The notes: a model not told the origin generated them from the sequence alone. Counted from the first letter of the stretch, positions 42,184-51,131 are shown. The stretch is 64,000 nucleotides of DNA from Pseudoxanthomonas beigongshangi (GCF_016820515.1 NZ_JADHDV010000004.1:62001-126000), one strand, 5' to 3'. Program-made: numbers and translations.

Positions 42184-42975
42184 ATGACATCCGCCGACAC
42201 ACCCGCCGTGCGCCTGTCCGATGTCCGCCTCGATCGCGGCGGACGCGCCATCCTGCGCGACATCGCGCTGACGGTGCCGCGCGGCAGCATCACCGCCGTG
42301 CTCGGTCCCAGCGGCAGCGGCAAGTCCACCCTGCTGGCGGCGCTGACCGGCGAACTGCCGCCGGCCGCGGGCCAGGTGGAAGTGTTCGGCCAGGCCGTGC
42401 CGCGCCGCAGCCACGCGCTGCTGGAGATGCGCAAGGGTATCGGTGTGCTGTTGCAGGGCAATGGCCTGCTCACCGATCTGACCGTGGCCGAGAACGTGGC
42501 GCTGCCGCTGCGCACCCACACCCGGCTGGCCGCGCCGCTGATCCGGCGCCTGGTCGAGTTCAAGTTGAACGCGGTCGGCCTGCGCGCCGCCGCCGATCTG
42601 TATCCGCGCGAACTGTCCGGCGGCATGGCCCGCCGGGTCGCGCTGGCGCGCGCCCTGGCGCTGGATCCGCCGCTGATGATCTACGACGAGCCGCTGACCG
42701 GACTGGATCCCATCGCCAGCGGCGTGATCATGAGCCTGATCCAGCGCCTCAACGACACCCTGGGGCTGACCAGCATCATCGTCACCCACCACGTCCACGA
42801 AACCCTGCCGATCGCCGACCAGGCGCTGGTGATCGCCAACGGCGGCCTGGTGTTCACCGGTACGCCGGCCGAACTGGAGAACACCGGCGACCCGCTGGTG
42901 CGCCAGTTCCTGCGCGGCGAACCGGATGGCCCGATCGCATTCGATGCGGTCAAGCGCGTGGGGGAAGCCGCTTGA
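42184..42975 (+). CDS. mlaF: MlaF, ABC transporter ATPase for phospholipid transport
   Basis: A 263-residue ATPase of the Mla system, which moves phospholipids between outer and inner membranes and preserves outer-membrane asymmetry. Walker A is GPSGSGKST (41-49), the signature is LSGGMARR (~144-151), and Walker B is LMIYDEPLTGLDP (~163-175), followed by the His switch (VTHH). It opens the mla operon. A 220-bp spacer with REP-type palindromes separates it from mlaE. Confidence 0.94.
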   Translation: MTSADTPAVRLSDVRLDRGGRAILRDIALTVPRGSITAVLGPSGSGKSTLLAALTGELPPAAGQVEVFGQAVPRRSHALLEMRKGIGVLLQGNGLLTDLTVAENVALPLRTHTRLAAPLIRRLVEFKLNAVGLRAAADLYPRELSGGMARRVALARALALDPPLMIYDEPLTGLDPIASGVIMSLIQRLNDTLGLTSIIVTHHVHETLPIADQALVIANGGLVFTGTPAELENTGDPLVRQFLRGEPDGPIAFDAVKRVGEAA

Positions 42976-43195
42976 AGCCGGGAAGCGGGAAGCGGGAAGC
43001 GGGAATCGAAGCCGTGCACGGCCGCCTTGCCGCACTCATAAATAGCCCCCTCCCCCGCGACGCGGGGGAGGGTTGGGGTGGGGGCAGGGATGAAGACGTA
43101 TTCGTCCAGGTTCCTGCATTTGCCCCCATCCGCCCTTCGGGCACCTTCCCCCGCCAGCGGGGGAAGGGACTGCGGCCTAAGGGAGGGATCCACTG
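42976..43195 (+). repeat. mlaF-mlaE spacer with tandem repeats and two REP-type palindromes
   Basis: Three exact copies of GGGAAGC (42980-43000) followed by GGGAATC form a short tandem array. A CCCTCCCCCGC palindrome (43045-43086) and a CCATCCGCCC-type palindrome (43121-43168, matching the recD insertion) follow. GGGAGGGA before ATG 43196 may serve as the ribosome site. These elements lie inside an operon and may affect mRNA folding between the two genes. Confidence 0.8.
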
Positions 43196-43948
43196 ATGCC
43201 GTTCATTGCCGCCACCCGTTCGCTTGGCCGTGCGGGGCTGTTCTCGCTGTCGGTGTTCCGGGCCTCGGCGCCGACCCGTGATTTCTTCGCCGAGCTGACC
43301 CGCGAGATCTACAAGATCGGCGGGCGCTCGTTGCCGATCATCGCGGTCGGCGGCGCGTTCGTGGGGCTGGTGCTGACCCTGCAGGGCTATCGCACCCTGA
43401 CCACGTTCGGCGCCTCCGACGCGCTGTCGACGCTGCTGGGCCTGTCGCTGTACCGCGAACTGGGTCCGGTGCTGACCGCGCTGCTGTTCATCGGCCGCGC
43501 CGGCAGTTCGATTGCCGCCGAGCTGGGCCTGATGCGCGCCACCGATCAGATCAAGGCGCTCGAGCTGATGGCCATCGATCCGGTCGCCAAGGCGGTCGCG
43601 CCGCGCTTCTGGGCGGCGGTGCTGACGGTACCACTGCTGACCGGTTTCTTCTGCAGCCTGGCGATCAGCGCCAGCTACTTCGAAGCCGTGCACGTGCTGG
43701 GCCTGGACAACGGCACGTTCTGGTCCGCGTTGCAGAACAGCGTGGATTTCTGGGACGACTTCGGCGTGGCGCTGCTGAAGTCGGCGGTGTTCGGCGGCAC
43801 CAGCGCGCTGGTCGCGGCCTACGTGGGCTACCACGCCGAACCGACCATCGAGGGCACCTCGGTGGCGACCACCCGCGCGGTGGTGAACGCCTCACTGCTG
43901 GTGCTGATGTTCAATTTCGTCCTTTCCGCCCTGCTTTTCCGGAGTTGA
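43196..43948 (+). CDS. mlaE: MlaE, phospholipid ABC permease
   Basis: A 250-residue polytopic permease. The MlaE/permease signature includes GRSLPIIAVGGAFVGLVLTL, LGPVLTALLFIGRAGSSIAAELG and LGLMRATDQIKALELMAIDP, with about five membrane segments. It pairs with MlaF as the energised core of the MlaFEDB complex in the inner membrane. The start ATG 43196 is 220 bp after the mlaF stop and next to a GGGAGGGA site. Confidence 0.95.
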   Translation: MPFIAATRSLGRAGLFSLSVFRASAPTRDFFAELTREIYKIGGRSLPIIAVGGAFVGLVLTLQGYRTLTTFGASDALSTLLGLSLYRELGPVLTALLFIGRAGSSIAAELGLMRATDQIKALELMAIDPVAKAVAPRFWAAVLTVPLLTGFFCSLAISASYFEAVHVLGLDNGTFWSALQNSVDFWDDFGVALLKSAVFGGTSALVAAYVGYHAEPTIEGTSVATTRAVVNASLLVLMFNFVLSALLFRS

Positions 43949-43952
43949 TGCC

Positions 43953-44486
43953 ATGGCCGTCCGTGGACCCCGTCTCGAATTCGCCGTCGGCGCCTTCCTG
44001 CTGCTGGCCCTGGCCTCGCTGCTGGTGCTGGCGATCGCCTCCACCAACAAGCGCTTCGGCATCGGTGGCGGCAGCTACGAGCTGAAGGCGCGCTTCACCA
44101 ACCTGGGCCAGCTGCGCAAGCAGGCGCCGGTCAAGATCGGCGGCGTGGTGGTCGGCCAGGTGGCCGACATTCAGCTGGATCCGGTCAAGTTCGAGTCCAT
44201 CGTCACCCTGTCGCTGGATACCAAGTTCAAGGATCTGCCCGCCGATACCTCCGCCGGCATCTTCACCAGCGGCCTGCTGGGTGAGAACTACGTCGGCCTG
44301 TCGCCCGGCGGCGATCCGGAAGTACTGAAGCCCGGCGAGGAAATCGCCTTCACCCAACCGGCCGTGGATCTGTTGCAGCTGGCCGGCAAATACATGTTCA
44401 GCGGCGGCGGCAGCGCCGGCAGCAGCCCCCCCGGCGAAGAAGCCGCTCCGCCCGCACAACCGACGGAAGAACAAACCCAGCCATGA
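43953..44486 (+). CDS. mlaD: MlaD, MCE-domain substrate-binding subunit
   Basis: A 177-residue protein. One N-terminal helix (FAVGAFLLLALASLLVLAIA, ~10-29) anchors an MCE domain (~38-117): YELKARFTNLGQLRKQAPVK, IGGVVVGQVADIQLDP, AGIFTSGLLGENYVGLSPGG. The last 40 residues are Pro/Glu-rich (SGGGSAGSSPPGEEAAPPAQ) and likely disordered. MlaD forms a hexameric pore over MlaE that carries phospholipids. It starts 4 bp after mlaE and its stop overlaps mlaC (ATGA). Confidence 0.95.
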   Translation: MAVRGPRLEFAVGAFLLLALASLLVLAIASTNKRFGIGGGSYELKARFTNLGQLRKQAPVKIGGVVVGQVADIQLDPVKFESIVTLSLDTKFKDLPADTSAGIFTSGLLGENYVGLSPGGDPEVLKPGEEIAFTQPAVDLLQLAGKYMFSGGGSAGSSPPGEEAAPPAQPTEEQTQP

Positions 44487-45154
44487 AAACGATCATGAAA
44501 CGTTCCCTCCTGCCGTTCGCCTTGGCCACCGCGCTGCTTGCAGGCGTGCCGGTGCTCGCCAGCGCGCAGACCGCCACCGCCCAGGCCGCGCCGAGTTCGG
44601 CCAGCCAGGTGGTGCTGACCAACAGCTCGCGCATCATCGGCACGCTGGAAAAGCGCCGTGCCGAGTTCAAGGCCAACCCGGCCACCCTGCGCCAGTACGT
44701 GTCCGGCGAGTTCAACAACCTGTTCGACCGCGAGTACGCGGCCCGGCTGGTGCTGGGCATCCACGGACGCGGCGCCAGCGACGCCGACGTCAAGACTTTC
44801 GCCGACGCGCTCGGCGACAGCCTGATGACCCGTTACGGTTCGGCGCTGCTCGACTTCAATACCCAGCTGAAGGTGCGGGTGAAGTCCGAGTCCGCCCTGC
44901 CCGGCGGACGCGGCGTGAAGGTCGCCAGCGAGATGCTGCGCCCGGACGGCGAGCCGATTCCGGTGGATTACCTGCTGCGCCAGGCGGGCGGCAAGTGGAA
45001 GGTGTTCGACGTGATGGTGGAGGGCGTCTCGTTCGTGCAGACGTTCAAGACCCAGTTCGACACCCCGCTGCGGCAAAAATCGATCAGCCAGGTCGCCGCC
45101 GACCTCCGTGCCGGCAAGTTGCAGACCAATGCCAGCGCCAGCGGCAAGAAGTGA
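44483..45154 (+). CDS. mlaC: MlaC, periplasmic phospholipid shuttle
   Basis: A 223-residue exported protein. The signal (SLLPFALATALLAGVPVLASA) is followed by the Tol_Tol_Ttg2 domain: VVLTNSSRIIGTLEKRRAEF, LFDREYAARLVLGIHGR, DVMVEGVSFVQTFKTQF. It carries phospholipids between MlaFEDB and MlaA. The ATG overlaps the mlaD stop. The mlaB start codon overlaps its 3' end by 26 bp. Confidence 0.94.
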   Translation: MKTIMKRSLLPFALATALLAGVPVLASAQTATAQAAPSSASQVVLTNSSRIIGTLEKRRAEFKANPATLRQYVSGEFNNLFDREYAARLVLGIHGRGASDADVKTFADALGDSLMTRYGSALLDFNTQLKVRVKSESALPGGRGVKVASEMLRPDGEPIPVDYLLRQAGGKWKVFDVMVEGVSFVQTFKTQFDTPLRQKSISQVAADLRAGKLQTNASASGKK

Positions 45155-45437
45155 CGCCGGCGTCGCCCGCGAGGGCGACGCGCTGGTATTCCGCGGTGCG
45201 CTGGATCGCGCCGCGGCGGTCGCGCTGTGGCCGCAACTGGCCAAGGCCACCGGCGTGCAACGCATCGTCCTGACCAATGTCACTACCGTGGATAGCGCCG
45301 GCTTGGCATTGTTGGCCGAACTGGCCGCGCAGGTACGCGCGTCCGGCGGCGTGCTGGCCATCGAAGGCCAGCCTGCCGGCTTCACCGAACTGTGTGCCGC
45401 GTACCGCCTGACGCCGGGACTGGAGTTCCCGGCCTGA
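45129..45437 (+). CDS. mlaB: MlaB, STAS-domain protein
   Basis: A 102-residue cytosolic STAS protein. The core is VQRIVLTNVTTVDSAGLALL then AQVRASGGVLAIEGQPAGF, the STAS NTP-like/Ser motif typical of MlaB. It stabilises the MlaF dimer. The likely start is ATG 45129, inside mlaC; an earlier alternative start at 45108 is possible but lies deeper in mlaC. The overlap is strong evidence that mlaC and mlaB are translated from one message. Confidence 0.85.
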   Translation: MPAPAARSDAGVAREGDALVFRGALDRAAAVALWPQLAKATGVQRIVLTNVTTVDSAGLALLAELAAQVRASGGVLAIEGQPAGFTELCAAYRLTPGLEFPA

Positions 45438-45468
45438 CCCTCTCCCCCCGAGATTCCAAGGAAACGGG

Positions 45469-46506
45469 ATGAACACCTTCCGACTCTGCACCGTGCTCCT
45501 GTTCGCCGCGCTGGCCACGGCCTGCGCGTCGGCGCCGAAGACGGCCTCCGCTCCGGATCCCGCCGCCGGCGCCACCGTGATCGACGGTAGCGCACCGGTG
45601 GCCGCCGCCGAAGCCGCACCTTCGTCCTCGACCGAAATCGCACCGGATCCCGGCGCCACGGTTCCGCCGGTGGAAGTGCCGGCCACTGCCGCGACCACCG
45701 ATGCCGATGCGCCGGCCACCAGTGCCGAAGACGACTTCGCCGCCATCTACGGCGGTGCGGTGGCAGACCCCACCCTGCCCGCCGCGGTGTCATCGCCGGC
45801 GGTGTACGACCCGTGGGAGAAGTTCAACCGCAAGGTGCACCGCTTCAACAACGCGGTGGATCGCGCGGTCGCGCGCCCGCTGGCCCGCGCCTATTCCAAC
45901 GTGGTGCCGCGGCCGATGCGACTGGGCGTGAGCAATTTCTTCGACAACCTGACCCAGCCGCTGGCCGCCATCAACCACCTGTTGCAGGGCCGCCCCAAGT
46001 ACGCCGGCCAGGCGCTGGGCCGGTTCCTGTTGAACTCCACGCTGGGCATCGGCGGCATTTTCGATCCGGCTTCCGACGCGAAGCTGCCCCGTCGCAGCGA
46101 GGATTTCGGCCAGACCCTGGGCGTCTGGGGCTGGAAGAAGTCGCGCTACGTGGAACTGCCGTTCTTCGGCCCGCGCACCGTGCGCGACGTGTTCGGCCTG
46201 GCTGGCGACATTCCGCTCAGTCCGGTGCGCTACATCGAGGACGACAAGACCCGCATCTTCCTGCAGGGCCTGAACCTGGTGGACACCCGCGCCCAGCTGC
46301 TGTCGCTGGACAGCCTGCGCGAAGGCGCGGTCGACGACTACACCCTGGTCCGCGATTCGTGGATGCAGCGCCGCGCCTATCAGATCGAGGGCACCCGCTC
46401 GCAGGATCAGGACCAGTCTCTGCCGGACTACCTCAACGACGAGGATCCGGATCCGACCGTTCCGGCCAACGCCATGCCGATGCCGGAGATCACTCCGGGC
46501 GGCTGA
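45469..46506 (+). CDS. mlaA: MlaA (VacJ), outer-membrane lipoprotein
   Basis: A 345-residue lipoprotein. The lipobox is around ALATACAS. An Ala/Thr/Pro/Asp-rich linker of ~90 residues separates it from the MlaA domain: YDPWEKFNRKVHRFNNAVDR, ARAYSNVVPRPMRLGVSNFF, GRFLLNSTLGIGGIFDPAS, FGQTLGVWG, YVELPFFGPRTVRDV. It removes misplaced phospholipids from the outer leaflet with porins. The long linker is longer than in E. coli. The gene closes the operon, 31 bp after mlaB, and a terminator follows. Confidence 0.95.
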   Translation: MNTFRLCTVLLFAALATACASAPKTASAPDPAAGATVIDGSAPVAAAEAAPSSSTEIAPDPGATVPPVEVPATAATTDADAPATSAEDDFAAIYGGAVADPTLPAAVSSPAVYDPWEKFNRKVHRFNNAVDRAVARPLARAYSNVVPRPMRLGVSNFFDNLTQPLAAINHLLQGRPKYAGQALGRFLLNSTLGIGGIFDPASDAKLPRRSEDFGQTLGVWGWKKSRYVELPFFGPRTVRDVFGLAGDIPLSPVRYIEDDKTRIFLQGLNLVDTRAQLLSLDSLREGAVDDYTLVRDSWMQRRAYQIEGTRSQDQDQSLPDYLNDEDPDPTVPANAMPMPEITPGG

Positions 46507-46513
46507 GGCTCTC

Positions 46514-46681
46514 CGCGACCGACGTTGGTCGCGAAGCGGATCTCCCGCAAAGAAAACCGGCGCAATGCGCCGGTTTTTTGTTTTTCCAACCGGTTCCGGA
46601 TGGCTTCCTGTGGGAGCGGCGTCAGTCGCGAGTTTTGGGGTTCCGAACGTTGGAACAATCGCGACTGACGTCGCTCCCACA
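46514..46681. repeat. REP units in the convergent mlaA/rmuC spacer
   Basis: CGCGACCGACGTTGGTCGCG (46514-46533) is a variant unit. TGTGGGAGCGGCGTCAGTCG (46609-46632) and its inverse (46659-46681) form a REPIN-type doublet with a 26-bp loop. They lie between the converging mlaA and rmuC genes and surround the terminator. Confidence 0.85.
46553..46585 (+). terminator. Bidirectional intrinsic terminator between mlaA and rmuC
   Basis: AAAACCGGCGC and its complement GCGCCGGTTTT form an 11-bp stem with an AAT loop, then T-rich sequence. A-rich flanks on the other side make it usable from both strands. Confidence 0.9.
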
Positions 46682-46703
46682 GGGATGGGCCCAGGGGTCG
46701 AGG

Positions 46704-48053
46704 CTATTCCGCCTCGTCGGCGCCGAGCAGCTTCTGGCTGTCCTCGCCGGGCAGGGCTTCGACGTTGCGCAGCTGGCGCTCGATGGCGCGGGTGCGCACG
46801 CCGGCGGCCTTGATGCTGTTCTGCACGGTATCGAGCTGGCTGTGGGCCTTCTCCAGCACGGTGGCGAACTTGCCGAACTCGGTCTTCACCGCGCCCAGCA
46901 GGTGACGGACCTCGCTGGAGCGCTGTTCGATGGCCAGGGTGCGGAAACCCATCTGCAGGCTGTTGAGCAGCGCGGCGAGCGTGGTCGGGCCGGCCACCAC
47001 GATGCGGTGTTCGCGCTGCAGGGTATCGACCAGGCCGGGCCGGCGGATCGCTTCCGCATAGAGGCCCTCGGTGGCCAGGAACATCACCGCGAAGTCGGTG
47101 GTGTGCGGCGGCACCACGTACTTTTCGTTGATTGACTTGGCCTGCACCTTGATCGCGCGTTCGAGCTGCGCGCCCGCGCCGCGCATCGCTTCGGTGTCGC
47201 CGCGTTCCTGCGCGTCCAGCAGGCGCTCGAAATCCTCGCGCGGGAACTTGGCGTCGATCGGCAGCCACACCGGCGCCTGATCCTCGCCACGCCCGGGCAG
47301 ACGGATGGCGAAGTCGACCGCTTCGCTGCTGTCCGGACGAACCCGCACGCCGCGCGCGAACTGCTCGCCGGTCAGCACCTGTTCGAGCAGGTTTTCCAGC
47401 TGCACTTCGCCCCAGCCGCCGCGATCCTTGACGTTGTTCAGCACACGCTTGAGGTCACCCACGCCGGTGGCCAACTGCTGCATTTCGCCCAGCCCACGCT
47501 GCACCTGCTCCAGCCGCTCGGACACCAGCTTGAACGAGGCGCCCAGCCGCGCTTCCAGGGTGGTCTGCAGTTTTTCATCCACCGTCTGCCGCATCTGCTC
47601 CAGCTTGGCGGTGTTGTCGGCCTGCAGTTCCTTCAGTCGCGCTTCCAGGGTGGTGCGCATCTCGCCGATGCGCAGTTCGTTGCGCTGGGTCAGTTCGGCC
47701 AGCCGCTGGCCCAGGGTGTCGGCGAAACGCTGCTGCGATTCGGCCGCTTCCAGCCGGCCTTTACGGGCATCCTCGTTCAGTGCCTCGCGCAGGACGTCCA
47801 ATCGCTGGTCGGTGCGGGTGCTCAGATCGGCCAGGCTGCGACCGAAGCCCTCGATGCGGATTTCCTGCTGGCGCGACAACCCTTCCAGCTGCTCGCGCAG
47901 CTCGCCGCGCCCGTCGCGCTGTTCGTCGCGCAGCGCGCGCTCCAGTACGCCGCCCAGACGGTCCTCGGGTCGGCGCAGCAGCAACACGACCAACAACACG
48001 ACGGCCGCGGCGGCGAGGATCAGGAGCAGGACGAGCAGGGTCTGGGTATCCAT
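46704..48053 (-). CDS. rmuC: RmuC-family DNA recombination protein
   Basis: A 449-residue protein. One N-terminal membrane helix (TLLVLLLILAAAAVVLLVVLL), a long coiled coil (~40-200, rich in Glu/Arg/Leu/Gln) and a RmuC nuclease-like domain (~205-410) with VGDLKRVLNNVKDRGGWGEV, LENLLEQVLTGEQFARG, WLPIDAKFPREDFERLL and DFAVMFLATEGLYAEAIR. RmuC limits inversions between short inverted repeats, which is notable in a genome full of palindromes. The start at ATG 48053 gives the membrane anchor. Confidence 0.95.
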   Translation of the reverse strand: MDTQTLLVLLLILAAAAVVLLVVLLLRRPEDRLGGVLERALRDEQRDGRGELREQLEGLSRQQEIRIEGFGRSLADLSTRTDQRLDVLREALNEDARKGRLEAAESQQRFADTLGQRLAELTQRNELRIGEMRTTLEARLKELQADNTAKLEQMRQTVDEKLQTTLEARLGASFKLVSERLEQVQRGLGEMQQLATGVGDLKRVLNNVKDRGGWGEVQLENLLEQVLTGEQFARGVRVRPDSSEAVDFAIRLPGRGEDQAPVWLPIDAKFPREDFERLLDAQERGDTEAMRGAGAQLERAIKVQAKSINEKYVVPPHTTDFAVMFLATEGLYAEAIRRPGLVDTLQREHRIVVAGPTTLAALLNSLQMGFRTLAIEQRSSEVRHLLGAVKTEFGKFATVLEKAHSQLDTVQNSIKAAGVRTRAIERQLRNVEALPGEDSQKLLGADEAE

Positions 48054-48181
48054 GGCGGACAGTGTAGCCGGGCGCGTCTCAGTCCTTGATACCAACGTCG
48101 CGGCAAACCGCCGGTGCACGCGCATGACAGGCCGGATTTTCGGGCGCAGAATCCGAGTTCCCCTGATTGAAACGAATCGCC

Positions 48182-48802
48182 ATGCAGTGGATGGGCATCC
48201 AGGATCTCGGCACCTTCGTGGCGGCCGTGATCGTCTTCCTCGCCATTCCCGGTCCGGGCACGTTTTCGCTGCTGACGGCCACCGGCAAGGGCGGCCTGCG
48301 CGCCGGTTACGCGACCCTGGCCGGACTGGCGCTGGGCGATCAGATCCTGATGTGGCTGGCGGTGATCGGCGTGGCCGCGCTGCTGAAGGCCAATCCGGTG
48401 CTGTTCGGGCTGGTGAAGTACGCCGGCGCCGCCTATCTGATCTGGATTGGCGTGCAACTGCTGTGGCAGCGCGGCGAAGGCGCCGGTGGTCCGGTGCGGA
48501 TGGAAGCCGGGCGCTATTTCCGCCAGGGCATCCTGGTCACCCTGCTGAATCCGAAGGCCATCATCTTCTACATGGCGTTCTTCCCGCTGTTCATCGATCC
48601 GGCCCACCACCAGGGCCTGGCGACCTTCGCCACGATGGCGGCGCTGATCGCGGTGATCACGCTGCTGTACTGCTCGCTGCTGATCCTGGCCGGCCACGCG
48701 ATGAGCCAGCGGGTGCGCCAGCAGCCACGCCTGCGACGCTGGCTGCAATCGTTGGCGGGCGTTTTCCTGGTCGGCTTTGGCGTGCGGCTGGGCACTGGTT
48801 GA
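48182..48802 (+). CDS. LysE/RhtB-family amino-acid exporter
   Basis: A 206-residue transporter with about six helices. The N-terminal signature (VIVFLAIPGPGTFSLLTATG KGGLRAGYATLAGLALGDQ) and the mid motif (LVKYAGAAYLIWIGVQLL, FRQGILVTLLNPKAIIFYMA) are typical of RhtB-like threonine/homoserine or other amino-acid exporters. The substrate is not predictable. ATG 48182 is preferred to an in-frame TTG at 48167. Its stop is 10 bp before the DUF488 gene, a likely two-gene unit. Confidence 0.93.
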   Translation: MQWMGIQDLGTFVAAVIVFLAIPGPGTFSLLTATGKGGLRAGYATLAGLALGDQILMWLAVIGVAALLKANPVLFGLVKYAGAAYLIWIGVQLLWQRGEGAGGPVRMEAGRYFRQGILVTLLNPKAIIFYMAFFPLFIDPAHHQGLATFATMAALIAVITLLYCSLLILAGHAMSQRVRQQPRLRRWLQSLAGVFLVGFGVRLGTG

Positions 48803-48812
48803 GGAGACTCCC

Positions 48813-49166
48813 ATGGACCTGCGGATCAAGCGTGCCTACGAACCCGCCGCGCGGACGGACGGCAAGCGGATCCTGGTCGACCGGCTTTGGCCGCGCGGGG
48901 TGTCGAAGGAAAAGCTGGACGCGGAGTGGATGAAGGCGGTGGCGCCCAGCGCCGAATTGCGTACCTGGTACGGGCATGAGCCATCGCGCTGGGATGGGTT
49001 CCGGGAGCGTTACTTCGCCGAACTGGACGCCCAGCCCGAAGCATTGGCACCGCTGCGCGAGGCTTTGAAGCACGGCCGGGTGACCCTGGTCTACGGCGCG
49101 CGCGACCCCGAGCACAACCAGGCCGTGGCGCTGGCGGAGTATCTGAAGAAGCATCGCGGGCGGTAG
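48813..49166 (+). CDS. DUF488-family protein
   Basis: A 117-residue protein with the DUF488 pattern: IKRAYEPAARTDGKRILVDR LWPRGVSKEKL, then LRTWYGHEPSRWDGFRERYF and VTLVYGARDPEHNQAVALAEYL. Small proteins of this family are of unknown function, possibly DNA- or nucleotide-related. The segment LVYGARD.EHN lies where relatives carry a catalytic-looking Cys or Ser. GAGGAG precedes ATG 48813. Confidence 0.92.
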   Translation: MDLRIKRAYEPAARTDGKRILVDRLWPRGVSKEKLDAEWMKAVAPSAELRTWYGHEPSRWDGFRERYFAELDAQPEALAPLREALKHGRVTLVYGARDPEHNQAVALAEYLKKHRGR

Positions 49167-49538
49167 GGTTCGGCGCCCCGGGGCAGAAGCAAATCCCCCT
49201 CGGTCCCCCTTTTTCAAAGGGGAGGAAAAGCTGGTTTCCGGCGCGGGGCTTCCCTGCATGCCCCTTTGACCAGCCATGCGGCTGTTGAAAGGCGCTTGAA
49301 AAAGGGGGCGGGCGGCCGCGTCAGCGGGTGACGGGGCTTGACCCGCATTCGGCGGTTGAGAAGCGCTTGCTTTTCGCGCCAGCATCCAGCGCTCTTCGGC
49401 AACCGTAAACCCGGACACCGGTGGTGCGCTGCCGATTGCCAGCAGGGCGACCGGCCTTTAGCCTGCACGCGCCTCGACTCATATTGCCGTCGAGCCTCAC
49501 CCGGCCTGCCGGGTCCCTTCCGTATTCAAGGACACTCC
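49167..49538. repeat. Gene-free 372-bp spacer with long repeat elements
   Basis: AAATCCCCCTCGGTCCCCCT then TTTTCAAAGGGG (49190-49222) forms a hairpin of a third palindrome family. Between 49255 and 49310 the inverse of a segment from 52566-52606 appears: both share CAACAGCCG-ATGGCTGGTCA. An AAGGA ribosome site for the permease lies at the right end. No gene is seen. Confidence 0.75.
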
Positions 49539-50960
49539 ATGCAGACCTGGCTCCGGCGCAAGTCCATCGATCGCGTCACCGTGCACGAGGAGGGCCGCCG
49601 GCTGGTGCCCACGCTGAGCTGGCCCCATCTGGTGGCGCTGGGCATCGGCGCGATCGTCGGGACCGGCATCTACACCCTGATCGGGGTGGGCGCGAACCTG
49701 GCCGGTCCCGCCGTGCTGCTGTCGTTCGTGGTCGCCGGCGTGGTCTGCGCCTGCGCGGCGCTGGCCTATGCCGAGATGGCGACGCTGATGCCCGCGGCCG
49801 GCAGTGCCTATACCTACAGCTACACCGTGCTGGGCGAATCCATCGCCTGGGTGGTCGGCTGGAGCCTGATCCTGGAGTACTCGCTGGTGGTCAGCACGGT
49901 CGCGGTGGGCTGGTCGGGTTACGCGGTCGGCTTCCTGAAAGGCATGGGCGTTGATTTGCCGACCATGCTGACCGTCGGTCCGCACGCAGGCGGCCTGATC
50001 AACCTGCCGGCGGTGCTGATCACCTTCGTGGTGGCCGGCCTGCTGATTGCCGGCACCCGCGAGAGCGCCACCCTCAACGCCATCCTGGTGGTGGTCAAGG
50101 TGATCGCGCTGGCGGTGTTCGTCGCCATCGCGCTGCCGCAGTTCGATGCGGCCCACCTGGAACCCTTCATGCCCTACGGCTTCGTCAAGTCGATGGGTGC
50201 GGACGGCGTCGAGCGCGGGGTGATGGCCGCGGCGGCGATCATCTTCTTCGCCTTCTACGGCTTCGATGCGATCTCCACCGCCGCGGAAGAAACCAAGAAT
50301 CCCGGTCGGGATCTTTCGATCGGCATCGTCGGCTCGATGATTGGCTGCACCCTGATCTACATCGTGGTCGCCGCCGCCGCGGTCGGCGCGATGAGCTACA
50401 CCGTGTTCGGCCAGAGCCCGGAACCGCTGGCGCTGATCCTGCGCGAACTGGGCCAGGGCACCGCCGCCAAGGTCATCGCCGGCGCCGCCGTGGTCGCCCT
50501 GCCGACTGTGCTGCTGGCGTTCCTGTACGGCCAGAGCCGCATCTTCTTCGTGATGTCGCGTGACGGCCTGCTGCCGCGCGGGCTGTCCAAGGTCAACCCC
50601 CGCACCGGCACGCCGGTGGCGATCACCGTGTTCACCGCGATCCTGGTGGCCGCGCTGGCCGGCGTGGCGCGCCTGGACGAAATCGCTGCGCTGGCCAACG
50701 CCGGCACGCTGGCGGCGTTCATCGCGGTGGCGGTATGCCTGCTGGTGCTGCGCAAACGCGATCCCAACCGTCCGCGCGTGTTCCGCACGCCGGCCGCCTG
50801 GCTGGTCGGCCCGCTGGCGATCGGCGGCTGCCTGTATCTGTTCTGGAGCCTGCCGCGCACCACCCAGCTGTGGTTCCTGGCCTGGAACGCCATCGGCGTG
50901 GTGGTCTACCTGCTGTACAGCCGTCGCAGCAGCCTGCTGGCCAAGGGCAGCGACGCGTAA
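49539..50960 (+). CDS. APC-superfamily amino-acid permease (YfnA-like)
   Basis: A 473-residue transporter with about 12 helices. The N-terminal cytosolic segment (MQTWLRRKSIDRVTVHEEGR) and the first-helix motif (GIGAIVGTGIYTLIG) match the cationic/neutral amino-acid transporter group (YfnA/CAT-like). The consensus AAAIIFFAFYGFDAISTAAEE and GRDLSIGIVGSM, PVAITVFTAILVAALAG support it. ATG 49539 has AAGGA upstream. A terminator follows. Confidence 0.94.
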   Translation: MQTWLRRKSIDRVTVHEEGRRLVPTLSWPHLVALGIGAIVGTGIYTLIGVGANLAGPAVLLSFVVAGVVCACAALAYAEMATLMPAAGSAYTYSYTVLGESIAWVVGWSLILEYSLVVSTVAVGWSGYAVGFLKGMGVDLPTMLTVGPHAGGLINLPAVLITFVVAGLLIAGTRESATLNAILVVVKVIALAVFVAIALPQFDAAHLEPFMPYGFVKSMGADGVERGVMAAAAIIFFAFYGFDAISTAAEETKNPGRDLSIGIVGSMIGCTLIYIVVAAAAVGAMSYTVFGQSPEPLALILRELGQGTAAKVIAGAAVVALPTVLLAFLYGQSRIFFVMSRDGLLPRGLSKVNPRTGTPVAITVFTAILVAALAGVARLDEIAALANAGTLAAFIAVAVCLLVLRKRDPNRPRVFRTPAAWLVGPLAIGGCLYLFWSLPRTTQLWFLAWNAIGVVVYLLYSRRSSLLAKGSDA

Positions 50961-50988
50961 GCCTCGCCGCCGGCAACACGCCGGGAAG

Positions 50989-51013
50989 AAGCGGGCTCCG
51001 GCCCGCTTTTTTT
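50989..51013 (+). terminator. Intrinsic terminator after the permease gene
   Basis: A GCGGGC stem, TCCG loop and GCCCGC, followed by TTTTTTT (51007-51013). Confidence 0.95.
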
Positions 51014-51131
51014 CATGCGCGATGGCGACTGTACGCAGGCGAACGGAATGCCACCGATACCGGCCTGCTTCATTCCGCGGGGCGCGGGCGGGTAAGATGC
51101 CGCGCAGACAAACACCGCCTGGTACCCGACG

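Noticed and set aside
38667-43196. A 1509-codon plus-strand frame across recC and the start of mla
   Set aside because: It spans two real genes and their spacer, has low-complexity composition and no domain, so it is another mirror frame.
49404-49500. Possible attenuator or riboswitch before the amino-acid permease
   Set aside because: There are short complementary stretches but no recognisable aptamer core or leader peptide; not supportable by eye.
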